A stretch of 14,528 nucleotides of DNA from Flavobacteriaceae bacterium UBA3159 (GCA_002364535.1 DEYL01000022.1:1-14528), one strand, 5' to 3'; counted from the stretch's first letter, positions 1 through 7,803 are shown. The notes: generated from the sequence alone by a model not told the origin. Translations and numbers: made by a program.

Positions 1-921
1 ATCATCGACTCCCAGCACGCTGGGAGCAACATCAACAAAGAACACCCCATTGACAGAGACATCCCCATTTTTGAAAAACTAGATCAAGTCATTAATCAAG
101 GGGCCGAAGTACTGTTGCTGGGCATTGCCACTTCTGGTGGAAAAATTCCCAACACATGGCTTCTCTTGATCGAAGAAGCTTTGGGCCGGGGGCTGAGCAT
201 CATTAATGGCTTACACGACACGCTTGCCGATCGATTTGCTCAACACATCCAAGATCCCACTCAATGGATTTGGGATGTAAGGGTTCCCCAATTTATCCCC
301 GAAATTGCATCTGGCTTGGCGGCACAATTGACCAACAAACGCCTGCTGATGATTGGAACAGATATGGCTTGCGGCAAAATGACCGCAGGTTTGGAAATAT
401 ACCGTTGGGCTTTGGACAAACAAATTAACACTGCTTTTGTTGCTACCGGACAAATTGGAATAACCTTGATGGGAAGAGGGATTCCACTCGATTCCATTAA
501 GGTAGATCACGCCTGTGGTGCGGTAGAACAAATGGTTTTAAACCGCCAAGACCATGATTTGGTTGTGATCGAAGGACAAGGATCGCTATTGCATCCCGGC
601 AGTACTGCAACTCTTCCCCTGATGCGCGGAAGTTGCCCCACCCATATGATCTTGTGTCATCGTGCCGATAAGACCACTTTGAGACATCCCGAATCCATCA
701 AAATTCCCCCTTTAGGAGACTTTATTGCCTTGAATGAAACAGTGGGTTCTGTGCTGGGTACCTATGGAAATCCAAAAGTGATGGGTGTAGCCCTCAACAC
801 GGTTAAATTGTCGGAAAAAGAAGCCCTAGAGTACATTGCCCAATTGGAAAGTGAGCTGGAAATCCCCGTTACCGATGTTGTTCGATTTGGGGTAGAAAAA
901 ATCGTTAAAGGCTGGCTTTAG
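1..921 (+). CDS. DUF1611 family protein (DgcN-like), 5' end outside window
   Basis: The frame is open from base 1 to the TAG at 919-921, so 306 residues are visible and the N-terminus lies to the left; family members are usually about 330-350 aa, so perhaps 30-40 residues are missing. The TTG at 115 is internal, not the start, because conserved-looking sequence (DSQHAG near visible residues 3-8) precedes it. A P-loop-like motif GTDMACGKMT sits at visible residues 119-128, followed by VVIEGQGSLLHPG, both typical of DUF1611. In marine bacteria a member called DgcN was reported as an N-acetyltransferase in D-glutamate catabolism, working with a dipeptide-epimerase-like partner. The gene to the left is not visible, so that role is only a family-level suggestion here. 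It converges with the next gene without any spacer. Confidence 0.85.
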   Translation: MIDSQHAGSNINKEHPIDRDIPIFEKLDQVINQGAEVLLLGIATSGGKIPNTWLLLIEEALGRGLSIINGLHDTLADRFAQHIQDPTQWIWDVRVPQFIPEIASGLAAQLTNKRLLMIGTDMACGKMTAGLEIYRWALDKQINTAFVATGQIGITLMGRGIPLDSIKVDHACGAVEQMVLNRQDHDLVVIEGQGSLLHPGSTATLPLMRGSCPTHMILCHRADKTTLRHPESIKIPPLGDFIALNETVGSVLGTYGNPKVMGVALNTVKLSEKEALEYIAQLESELEIPVTDVVRFGVEKIVKGWL

Positions 922-1371
922 CTATTTGCAGTGATAGTCAGCTGCCCGGGTGGCAATTTGATTGTCCGGTTTCACATTCACTTTATAGCCCAGAGAATTT
1001 GCCCAACCTTTGGTGGCCGATATCAATTTATTCGACTTAAAGCTCTCATCACTGTTGTAATCCATGTCAATTTCAACCCTGACACTCACTTGGTGGGTAA
1101 GCCACTCTGCCACATCAATACTCATTTCTGCTTCCTGCCATAATCGGGTCCACATATCTTTGATTAATACCTCCTGCTTTTTACTGAGAATGTAGTGCAC
1201 CCCCCTGCTGCCAAAACGGTAAGCGATCACCGTAGCATATTTTGTCGATTTGCCTACATTTTGTGAATCAGACCCGATATGGATTTGTACATTGGGGTTC
1301 TCTTTAAGAATATCAAGCGTATGCTGAATGGGGTCTAACCGATGGCCATGAATGTCTTTGAATATCCGCAT
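922..1371 (-). CDS. YkuK/DUF458-family ribonuclease H-like protein
   Basis: A 149-aa cytoplasmic protein with an ATG start at 1369-1371 and a TAG stop at 922-924. It matches the YkuK (DUF458) family, which has a ribonuclease H-like fold: the early strand ending in IHIGSDSQN (about residues 30-38) carries the Asp expected for the first acidic position, followed by YATVIAYR and a mid-protein SVRVEIDMDYN segment with further acidic residues. Bacillus YkuK is slightly longer (about 170 aa). The biological substrate of the family is not established, so nuclease activity is an inference from the fold. Its stop codon directly abuts that of the DUF1611 gene, so the transcripts must overlap in their 3' regions. 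Confidence 0.85.
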   Translation of the reverse strand: MRIFKDIHGHRLDPIQHTLDILKENPNVQIHIGSDSQNVGKSTKYATVIAYRFGSRGVHYILSKKQEVLIKDMWTRLWQEAEMSIDVAEWLTHQVSVRVEIDMDYNSDESFKSNKLISATKGWANSLGYKVNVKPDNQIATRAADYHCK

Positions 1372-1432
1372 AAAGAAAACCCTAAGATAGGGAAGCCATC
1401 TAAAAAAATGGTTTTATTTTTGAGTTAAGAAT

Positions 1433-1870
1433 ATGCTTTACGAAACTATTTTTAACATTTTTAATTCGGGGATCTTACTTTTTTGGTTAATCCTTCTGGT
1501 ATTCCCAAAGAAGGGTTTCACCCAAAGAATTATAGCTTTTCCCTGGGTCCCTTTGGCCGTCGCTATAGGTTATGTTTATTTTTTGAGTGCTACTACGGGA
1601 ACCTTCTCTGCCGATTTTTCCTCCCTCAGCAGTTTGAACGAAATGTTTCAAAATGCCGAACCTCGGGGAGTGGCTGCCGCGTGGTTGCACTATCTAGCCT
1701 TCGATTTCTGGGTGGGGTGCTGGATGCTCAAAAACAGTCAGGAAAAAGCAATAAAACACCTTTGGATGATATTGCCTTTACTCTGCACTTTTATGCTGGG
1801 TCCGGTAGGCGTATTGATTTATACTTTGGTGCTTTTGACCCAAAAAAAATTATTTACTAAAACAGTATGA
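1433..1870 (+). CDS. ABA4-like (DUF4281) integral membrane protein
   Basis: A 145-aa protein with about four predicted membrane helices (roughly residues 8-24, 35-52, 85-98 and 108-135). Family marks are FPWVPLA near residue 36, the central HYLAFDFWVGCWM block, and the C-terminal LLCTFMLGPVGVLIY block, which match the ABA4-like/DUF4281 family. The plant founder, ABA4, is needed for neoxanthin formation; the bacterial role is unknown, though a link to carotenoid or other isoprenoid chemistry is conceivable. A TATTTTTG box at 1415-1422, only about ten bases before the ATG, could be a -7 element giving a nearly leaderless mRNA, but this is weak. Its stop overlaps the start of the next gene as ATGA (1867-1870), indicating translational coupling. 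Confidence 0.8.
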   Translation: MLYETIFNIFNSGILLFWLILLVFPKKGFTQRIIAFPWVPLAVAIGYVYFLSATTGTFSADFSSLSSLNEMFQNAEPRGVAAAWLHYLAFDFWVGCWMLKNSQEKAIKHLWMILPLLCTFMLGPVGVLIYTLVLLTQKKLFTKTV

Positions 1871-2067
1871 CCAATTCTTTTTTCTTACTCACTTTGGCCC
1901 TAGGGGTCGCGACGGGTGCCTTGGGAGGCTTTATTTCCGAAAAAAAGGGGAGAACCCAACGCTTTGGGTTCATCATTGGTTTTCTTTTTGGGCTTATCGG
2001 TGTTCTGGGTTTATTGCTTATGGCCGATAAATCCAAAAACGATGAGCTTTCTGATAGGTTGGATTAA
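1867..2067 (+). CDS. Small two-helix membrane protein coupled to the ABA4-like gene
   Basis: A 66-aa protein starting inside the stop of the ABA4-like gene (ATGA). It has two hydrophobic segments, residues 4-22 and 33-52, the first rich in small residues (GVATGALGG). A basic loop (EKKGRTQR) separates them and an acidic, charged tail ends the protein. The layout predicts a helical hairpin in the inner membrane with the basic loop in the cytoplasm and both ends outside. I do not recognise a named family. Coupling to the upstream gene suggests the two proteins are made together and may interact. Confidence 0.7.
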   Translation: MTNSFFLLTLALGVATGALGGFISEKKGRTQRFGFIIGFLFGLIGVLGLLLMADKSKNDELSDRLD

Positions 2068-2075
2068 ATTATACA

Positions 2076-2306
2076 TCAGAAAATACTTTTCCAAAGCATA
2101 TTTCCGATTAATAGACTACACCCCAATATCAAAGGATAAAGTACAAAAAGCCATAAACCGTCTTTAAAACACAGCGCATCCACATTCCCCCATTGGCTAA
2201 GAAATTCGTACCATGTTTTGAGCCCCAATTGGGTGGCCAAAAAATTTGCCAAAATGGCGATGATCAAAATCATCAATCCCATTACATATAACTTTATCAA
2301 TTCCAT
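2076..2306 (-). CDS. Small integral membrane protein of unknown function
   Basis: A 76-aa protein with an ATG at 2304-2306 and a TGA at 2076-2078. Two hydrophobic helices are visible: residues 5-30 (LYVMGLMILIIAILANFLATQ) and 51-70 (WLFVLYPLILGCSLLIGN). They are joined by a short amphipathic loop with KTWYEF and DALCFKDG. It resembles small membrane proteins I associate with Flavobacteriia, but I cannot name the family with certainty and assign no function. It converges with the 66-aa gene (8-bp gap) and diverges from the 54-aa gene, sharing a 33-bp spacer. Confidence 0.65.
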   Translation of the reverse strand: MELIKLYVMGLMILIIAILANFLATQLGLKTWYEFLSQWGNVDALCFKDGLWLFVLYPLILGCSLLIGNMLWKSIF

Positions 2307-2339
2307 AAATTCATTTAATTTGCAAATAAGCTTTTGGCC

Positions 2340-2504
2340 ATGAAATTCAGAATAATAATCAAATTACTCTTACTACTTATATCATTGGGGTGTTTTTATG
2401 TGGTTTATTTGATGCATTCTAAATTATCTTTTATAGACACTCCCTATCTATATGCAGGGATCCTACTATTATTGATTGGACTTTTCCTTCCCTTCAAAAA
2501 ATAG
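2340..2504 (+). CDS. Small (54 aa) two-helix membrane protein
   Basis: A short reading frame from ATG 2340-2342 to TAG 2502-2504. The product starts MKFRIIIKLLLLLISLG and has two hydrophobic stretches (about residues 5-21 and 37-52), separated by a short polar segment (HSKLSFIDTP), and ends in KK. The basic N-terminus followed by a long hydrophobic run looks like a real membrane protein, not a chance frame, and it fills the space between two reverse-strand genes neatly. No family recognised. The stop lies 3 bp from the stop of the convergent exported protein. Confidence 0.5.
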   Translation: MKFRIIIKLLLLLISLGCFYVVYLMHSKLSFIDTPYLYAGILLLLIGLFLPFKK

Positions 2505-2507
2505 CCT

Positions 2508-3227
2508 TTACTCTTTGATGAGAATATAGGTAGCCCGCACTCCCGTGGCTAGATTCCACTGGTTGGCAGCGGTCATATTGCCATTTTCATCATATACCCT
2601 CACCTCTGCCGTATTTGGGCCCGAAGTCCCTTGGTTAAGGGCTATAAAATCAATCTTATTAAAACCGGCAACCAGTTCAACGGTCAAACTTACAAAGCGC
2701 TCTACCAGTAAAACATTGGGTTGAATAACTTTGTCGTTGTGTAGAATTCTTACACGATCTCCATCGGGATATTCGTGGTCTCTAAAGATGATTCGGGCTT
2801 GATTGCCTTCCATTTTATAATCCCCCATAAATTGGTTGGTTCTGTATTTTTTTGGGTCTTTCCCTGCTTCCACGCCTTTACCTTTGAGTTTGGAGAGATA
2901 AATGTCCCCTGCGTCAAGGAATTTTTCCTTTTCTTCCATATTTATTTTGGCGCCTTTATCATCCAGTGTGGGATCGGTCATGTCCAAAGGCTTTTCCAGA
3001 AAATTTCCCTTTAAATAAAAGCTTTCCTGGGGTTTAGGATTTAAAAGCAAATTGGAATTATCGCTGTTGTTTGAGGGAAAACTAAAAGAGGAAGTGTCAT
3101 TTTCGACTTGTGCCATGCCAAACTCAAAGTTCAAGACCAATCCCATCCAAATGGACATAAAAAGGAGTCTTGGGCCCGCATCATTGGACAAGGAATGAAA
3201 CGTATCAAGATAGCATTTCGAACGCAT
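2508..3227 (-). CDS. Exported protein of unknown function with C-terminal beta-rich domain
   Basis: I place the start at the ATG 3225-3227 (239 aa) instead of the TTG three codons upstream, because a TAGGTTTG box at 3245-3252 puts the likely transcription start only about ten bases before this ATG. A long N-region is followed by a hydrophobic stretch (LLFMSIWMGLVLNFEFGMAQ, about residues 21-40), consistent with a signal peptide cleaved near AQ-VEN, though the N-terminus is atypical. After a Ser/Asn-rich stretch and a charged linker, the last roughly 95 residues form a distinct block with DGDRVRILHN, VELVAGFNKIDFIALNQGT and YDENGN motifs, probably a beta-sandwich. Likely periplasmic or secreted; function unknown. 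Confidence 0.7.
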   Translation of the reverse strand: MRSKCYLDTFHSLSNDAGPRLLFMSIWMGLVLNFEFGMAQVENDTSSFSFPSNNSDNSNLLLNPKPQESFYLKGNFLEKPLDMTDPTLDDKGAKINMEEKEKFLDAGDIYLSKLKGKGVEAGKDPKKYRTNQFMGDYKMEGNQARIIFRDHEYPDGDRVRILHNDKVIQPNVLLVERFVSLTVELVAGFNKIDFIALNQGTSGPNTAEVRVYDENGNMTAANQWNLATGVRATYILIKE

Positions 3228-3244
3228 TGAAGCCAATTTTTATA

Positions 3245-3252
3245 CAAACCTA
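3245..3252 (-). promoter_or_regulatory. Candidate -7 box (TAGGTTTG) for the exported protein gene
   Basis: Read on the reverse strand, 3252-3245 is TAGGTTTG, an exact fit to the Bacteroidota -7 element TAnnTTTG. It sits about 18 bases upstream of the chosen ATG. No convincing TTG at the usual -33 spacing was found. Confidence 0.4.
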
Positions 3253-3274
3253 TTTAAAATAAAAGAACAGAGGG

Positions 3275-3287
3275 ATTGTTTAACAAT
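3275..3287. promoter_or_regulatory. Short inverted repeat in the divergent intergenic region
   Basis: ATTGTT-T-AACAAT forms perfect 6-base arms around one base, in the 114-bp spacer between the divergent exported-protein and symporter genes. It could be an operator for either gene. Such short AT-rich palindromes arise by chance often, so confidence is low. Confidence 0.25.
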
Positions 3288-3341
3288 ATTTTATCAGGTT
3301 TATAGATTAATGGTTAATTTGGTATATTAAATAAAGATATA

Positions 3342-5153
3342 ATGGATTTAGTAGGAATTGATTGGGCAATAATTATCGGTTTTTTTTCAATTTCTCTTTT
3401 TATAGGGATTTGGGTTTCTAAAAGGGCTGGGTCTTCCAGCAGTGAATTTTTTCTTTCCGGGCGAAACATGCCTTGGTGGTTATTGGGGGTATCTATGGTG
3501 GCCACTACCTTTTCGACCGATACCCCCAATTTGGTTACGGATATCGTTCGAAATAATGGTGTTTCTGGAAACTGGGTTTGGTGGGCTTTTCTCATCACAG
3601 GCTTGCTTACAGTCTTTGTTTATGCAAAATTATGGCGTAAGTCTAACGTAAAAACAGATATCGAATTTTATGAATTCCGCTACGGTGGCGAGCCTGCTGG
3701 CTTTCTGAGAAAATTCAGAGCGCTCTATTTGGGGGTTCTCTTCAATGTAATCACCATGTCGTCCGTGACCTTGGCGGCCATCAAAATTGGAGGGATCATG
3801 CTTGGCTTGGAGCCATGGCAAACCGTAGTAAGTGCAGGTTTGGTAACGGTTGCTTTCAGTACACTGGGAGGCTTTAGAGGGGTACTCTATACCGACCTTT
3901 TATTGTTTGTGGTGGCCATGGCCGGCTCCATAGGGGCAGCTTATTATTTGGTCAACCTACCCGAAGTGGGTGGAATGACTGCCCTTTTGAACCACGAAAA
4001 CGTCAGTGATAAATTGTCTATTCTTCCTGATTTTTCCAACACAGATGCATTAATCACACTGCTGATTATTCCTTTGGCAGTGCAATGGTGGAGTTCCTGG
4101 TACCCCGGCGCAGAACCTGGAGGTGGAGGATACATCGCTCAGCGGATGTTGGCCTCCAAAGATGAAAATCACGCCATTGCAGCTACTTTCTTTTTCAACA
4201 TCATGCATTACGCATTACGCCCCTGGCCATGGATTTTGGTCGCCTTGGCCTCTTTGGTGGTTTTTCCAGATTTGGCCAGTATCAAAGAAGCCTTTCCCAA
4301 TATCGCTGATGATAAACTGGGTCACGATTTGGCCTACTCTGCCATGCTAGTAAAACTGCCGGCCGGACTAATCGGTTTGGTTTTGGCCTCTTTGATCGCT
4401 GCCTATATGAGTACCATTTCTACACAGCTCAACTGGGGCTCCTCATATTTGGTCTATGATTTCTATCAAAATCAAATCAATCCCAATGCATCGGAAAAAA
4501 GATTGGTTGCTGTGGGAAGATTATGTACCGTTGGTTTGATGATCTTTAGTGCTATATTGGCACTGTTGTTACAAAGTGCCTTACAAATTTTTGACATTCT
4601 TCTTACCTTTGGAGCTGGAACGGGTCTTATTTTTATTTTGAGATGGTTTTGGTGGCGGATCAATGCATGGAGTGAGATCTCCGCAATGTTTGCTTCCGGA
4701 ATTATATCCATATTACTCAAAACTACCAGTCTTGGCGGATATTTGTTCGCAGCCGAATCGGGACTTTTTGATTCCTGGTTCCAATACCCTTTTGTGGTAT
4801 TGGTGACCTCGGCCATTTGGATCACGGTGACCTATATGACTCCTGCTGAAGACAAATCAGTACTCAGAACTTTTTATCAAAAAATACAACCCGGTGGCCC
4901 CGGATGGAAAAAAGTAATCGATGAAGCCGCAGCAGAGCAGGTCAACATCACCGACGACAGTCAGGGGTGGAGTGTTCCTTCTGGAATTACCGCTATGTTG
5001 TTGGGCTGTGGAATGATCTATGGCGCCATGTTTTCAACAGGCTATTGGATTTATGGTCAATATACCCGAGCTTCCATTACTACTTTTATTGCCATTATAT
5101 TTGGAATTCTTTTGGTTCGTACTTGGAAAAATATTAGGGTCAAGGTCATGTAA
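3342..5153 (+). CDS. Sodium:solute symporter (SSS family)
   Basis: A 603-aa polytopic inner-membrane protein with about 13-14 hydrophobic segments, the usual size for bacterial SSS transporters using the LeuT fold. Family features are the N-terminal GIWVSKRAGSSSSEFFLSGRNMPWW block (about residues 22-46), the unwound first core helix region VSMVATTFSTDTPN, the GGFRGVLYTDLLLF block near residue 175, and the SLIAAYMSTISTQLNWGSSYLVYDFY block near residue 350, where Ser/Thr residues resemble the family's Na+ site. The substrate cannot be read from the sequence; family members carry sugars, amino acids, carboxylates, nucleobases and vitamins. The ATG at 3342 starts just before the first helix. The gene converges with the nucleoside transporter with only 2 bp between stops. 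Confidence 0.9.
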   Translation: MDLVGIDWAIIIGFFSISLFIGIWVSKRAGSSSSEFFLSGRNMPWWLLGVSMVATTFSTDTPNLVTDIVRNNGVSGNWVWWAFLITGLLTVFVYAKLWRKSNVKTDIEFYEFRYGGEPAGFLRKFRALYLGVLFNVITMSSVTLAAIKIGGIMLGLEPWQTVVSAGLVTVAFSTLGGFRGVLYTDLLLFVVAMAGSIGAAYYLVNLPEVGGMTALLNHENVSDKLSILPDFSNTDALITLLIIPLAVQWWSSWYPGAEPGGGGYIAQRMLASKDENHAIAATFFFNIMHYALRPWPWILVALASLVVFPDLASIKEAFPNIADDKLGHDLAYSAMLVKLPAGLIGLVLASLIAAYMSTISTQLNWGSSYLVYDFYQNQINPNASEKRLVAVGRLCTVGLMIFSAILALLLQSALQIFDILLTFGAGTGLIFILRWFWWRINAWSEISAMFASGIISILLKTTSLGGYLFAAESGLFDSWFQYPFVVLVTSAIWITVTYMTPAEDKSVLRTFYQKIQPGGPGWKKVIDEAAAEQVNITDDSQGWSVPSGITAMLLGCGMIYGAMFSTGYWIYGQYTRASITTFIAIIFGILLVRTWKNIRVKVM

Positions 5154-5155
5154 TC

Positions 5156-6487
5156 CTAACCCAAAAGTGCACCGGCAATGGTTGCTGACATTAGGGAAAC
5201 AATAGAACCGGCGACCATCGCCTTCAGCCCGAGTTTGCTCAAGTTATTTTTTTGGCCAGGAGCCAGGATGCCGATCCCCCCGATCTGCACACCAATCGAG
5301 GCAATATTGGCAAATCCACAAAGCATATAGGTTGCCATGACCACCGACTTTTGGTAACCTAAATGTAACGCACTGTCTACCGACTTTAGCTCTACCAATT
5401 GGAGAAAACCCACAAACTCGCTCGCCACAATTTTTATTCCCAGCAGTTGGCCCATCAAAGCCATATCCTCCGCAGCCACGCCAATGATCCACATCAGTGG
5501 AGCAAATAAATAACCCAATACAAATTCTATCGTAAACTGATCGTACGGGGTATTTTGGGCCACCCAAAGATTTAGCCCTAAAATATCACCGATGCCCGAA
5601 AAAATACCATTTAACAGGGCGATTAAAGAGATAAAAACCAATAGCATGGCCCCCACATTGACCGCCATTCTTACACCTTCTGCTGTTCCATTGGAAATGG
5701 CATTGAGGGCATTATTGCCAACGCTGCTGGAGGGTATATTGATCAACTCAGGGATTTTATCTTTTTGAGGAAAGATGATCTTAGCGATGACCACTGCTCC
5801 CGGTGCTGCCATGACCGATGCGGCCAAAAGGCTTTTGGCGAAGGCCAATCGCTCAACCGGATCATCTCCTCCAAGAAATCCAATATAGGCACCCATGACA
5901 CTTCCCGCCACAGTAGCCATACCTCCCACCATGATCAAAAACAGTTCCGATCGATTCATTTTTTCCAGATAAGCCTTGATCAAAAGCGGAGACTCGGTTT
6001 GTCCCAAAAAGATATTTCCAGCTACGGCTAGACTCTCCGCCCCCGAAATACGCAAAAGTCTGCGCAGGCCCCAAGCCAGAACTTGAACCAGCTTTTGGAT
6101 GATGCCGAAATAATAAAGCAAAGACGTCAGTGCAGAAAAAAAGATGATGATCGGCAGCGCCTGAAATACAAAAACAAAACCATAATGATCTACATCACCA
6201 AACTCTCCCAAGAGCATTTGGGTGCCCGCCTGAGTATATTCCAAAAGCTTTACAAAAATGCCGCTGATGTATTCAAAAAAAATTTTGATCCATGCGATTT
6301 TGGTCACCCCTATGGCTATTGTAAGCTGAGCAAGGAGACCCAAACCCACTACCTTCCATGGAATATTCTTGCGGTTATTGCTCAAGGCATAGGCGATCAG
6401 TATCAAAACCAACATACCTATGACACCCCTTAGGATAGATTCCAAACTCATGCCTTGGTGGGGGATCATTTCCATAGAATAGATCAT
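5156..6487 (-). CDS. nupC: Concentrative nucleoside transporter (CNT/NupC family)
   Basis: A 443-aa inner-membrane symporter for nucleosides, driven by Na+ or H+. Key motifs of the CNT family are intact: GQTE at residues 162-165 in the first re-entrant hairpin, SEF with Glu357 in the second, and GFANIASIG at 391-399 with Asn394 and Ser397. These correspond to the nucleoside-contacting Gln/Thr/Glu, Glu, Asn and Ser residues known from the Vibrio cholerae CNT structure, with near-identical spacing. About ten hydrophobic segments are visible, with a conserved NGTAEGVRMAVNVGAML block near 266-282. The ATG at 6485-6487 overlaps the stop of the upstream beta-propeller gene (ATGA), supporting this start and translational coupling; internal Met5, Met7 and Met13 are less likely. 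The symbol denotes family, not proven orthology. Confidence 0.92.
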   Translation of the reverse strand: MIYSMEMIPHQGMSLESILRGVIGMLVLILIAYALSNNRKNIPWKVVGLGLLAQLTIAIGVTKIAWIKIFFEYISGIFVKLLEYTQAGTQMLLGEFGDVDHYGFVFVFQALPIIIFFSALTSLLYYFGIIQKLVQVLAWGLRRLLRISGAESLAVAGNIFLGQTESPLLIKAYLEKMNRSELFLIMVGGMATVAGSVMGAYIGFLGGDDPVERLAFAKSLLAASVMAAPGAVVIAKIIFPQKDKIPELINIPSSSVGNNALNAISNGTAEGVRMAVNVGAMLLVFISLIALLNGIFSGIGDILGLNLWVAQNTPYDQFTIEFVLGYLFAPLMWIIGVAAEDMALMGQLLGIKIVASEFVGFLQLVELKSVDSALHLGYQKSVVMATYMLCGFANIASIGVQIGGIGILAPGQKNNLSKLGLKAMVAGSIVSLMSATIAGALLG

Positions 6488-7773
6488 AGGGATTTATGAT
6501 GAATTGAAATGATAAAAAGCTGCCGATATCCGTTCTCGTCCAAACCAGGAACTAATAGCTGATTGCTGTCGTGATTCCATCGGGGAGCAGGGTCTATCCT
6601 TAAGTCTTTTTTATACTTTCCTGTGCCAAAAGGAGGCGTTTTTACCCATGCTCCCATTTTGAGATTCAATATCGAATAAAAATTGGAACCTGACTTATTA
6701 TTGTAGCCATTGATTAACCAGTGTCCGTTTGGCGAAAGACTGATATCACCGCCTGGTTTTGGGAAAATCTCAGGGTTACCTATTGTGCCGACTATTTTTT
6801 TTTGCAGAATGTCATAAATCACCTGCTGGTTATTGTTACTCCCGACGATTTGGGTACCATGGAACCATTCGGGATGACCCCCAATGTGTTGATGACCGGC
6901 AATAAATTGACTTCCATCGACTTTGATAGAGCAGGCTGCATTTAGTCCTTCTCGACCGTCTTTATCGGATTTCCAACCAGCTCTAACAAAGAAGTAAATC
7001 CACTCTCCATCTCGATTCCAAAGGGTGTGATTGATGAATAAATTTCGGTCTTTTACATCGAATCCATTGCGTTCCAGAGCTTGAGCAATTTGTTCAAACG
7101 AGATCAGAATTTTCTTTTTTCTGGTCTTAATATTGATAATGGCAATGCCGTCATCTATAGGAGCCGCCACTCCATCAGTCCAATCAAAACTTCCTTTATA
7201 TCCTGTAACTGGTCTCAAACGTGCCATTCGGGCATAGTTGATCGCTAGAAAATATTTTCCTGAGGGACAAACCCCACTGTTGCCAAAAGAATGAAGGTCA
7301 TATTGATAGATTTTGACCCTTTGGCGTTTTTTGACATCGTAGAGCACAGTATAAACAACTCCGGTTTTGGGATCACGGTCGTTAAAAAAAAACTGATGAT
7401 GGGGCTTATGTGGATTCCAGTAAAACATGGTCCCTTGCTGGGGATTCCAACCCTGGCTTTCATCCAGCTTTTCAACCTTGTAACGTCCGTCTTTTTTACT
7501 GTCAAGATGAATCAGATTGACATTGGCTGCTTCGCCTTTGCCCGGCAAGTGGTCATGAAAAGAAGTGGACAAACATATTAATCGGTTTCCTTTTTTGTTC
7601 CAAGGAATAGTTAGTGATTGTCCAATATAGCCAAAGAAATGATGATTTGAACCAAAGGTGATCTGCTCGATTTCAAGAGCAATATCTCCTGATTTACCCT
7701 GAGCAAAATTGGGAATAAAAATTATTCCAGCAGCAATTTTCCCTACTTTGATGATAAATTTTCTCCTTTTCAA
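6484..7773 (-). CDS. Tat-exported beta-propeller protein (HHFFGY-type), function unknown
   Basis: A 429-aa protein starting at a TTG (7771-7773); no in-frame ATG exists between it and the upstream stop at 7804, and starting further in would remove the signal. The N-terminus KRRKFIIKVGKIAAGIIFIP is a twin-arginine signal (RRKFIIK) followed by a hydrophobic core, with probable cleavage near AQG. The mature part shows repeated beta-blade signatures: NHHFFGYIGQ and IPWNKKGNRLICLS (about 43-70), WNPQQGTMFYWNP and FFFNDRD, INYARMARLRPVTGY, DDGIAIINIKT, NHTLWNRDGEWIYFF, GHPEW, and SLSPNGHWLING. This resembles a widespread uncharacterised propeller family sharing the HHFFGY...PW and WNxQQGTM motifs, distantly like TolB or oligogalacturonate-lyase propellers. 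His-rich conserved sites could bind metal. It is coupled to the nucleoside transporter by a 4-base overlap. No enzyme activity can be assigned. Confidence 0.75.
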   Translation of the reverse strand: MKRRKFIIKVGKIAAGIIFIPNFAQGKSGDIALEIEQITFGSNHHFFGYIGQSLTIPWNKKGNRLICLSTSFHDHLPGKGEAANVNLIHLDSKKDGRYKVEKLDESQGWNPQQGTMFYWNPHKPHHQFFFNDRDPKTGVVYTVLYDVKKRQRVKIYQYDLHSFGNSGVCPSGKYFLAINYARMARLRPVTGYKGSFDWTDGVAAPIDDGIAIINIKTRKKKILISFEQIAQALERNGFDVKDRNLFINHTLWNRDGEWIYFFVRAGWKSDKDGREGLNAACSIKVDGSQFIAGHQHIGGHPEWFHGTQIVGSNNNQQVIYDILQKKIVGTIGNPEIFPKPGGDISLSPNGHWLINGYNNKSGSNFYSILNLKMGAWVKTPPFGTGKYKKDLRIDPAPRWNHDSNQLLVPGLDENGYRQLFIISIHHKSL

Positions 7774-7803
7774 AAAAGATGATTTAGTATATAAATATCG
7801 GGT

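Noticed and set aside
3314..3598. 94-residue reverse-strand frame over the symporter start
   Set aside because: It overlaps the promoter and 5' end of the symporter and shows no domain or signal features.
4567..4582. TTGGCAC-like sequence near 4556 as another sigma-54 site
   Set aside because: It lies inside the symporter coding region, lacks a matching -12 element at the right spacing, and no gene begins downstream.
4472..4825. 117-residue reverse-strand frame inside the symporter gene
   Set aside because: It lies wholly within a confidently identified transporter and has no recognisable features.
5244..5567. 107-residue reverse-strand frame inside the nucleoside transporter gene
   Set aside because: Gly/Cys/Arg-rich out-of-register translation of a clear CNT coding sequence.
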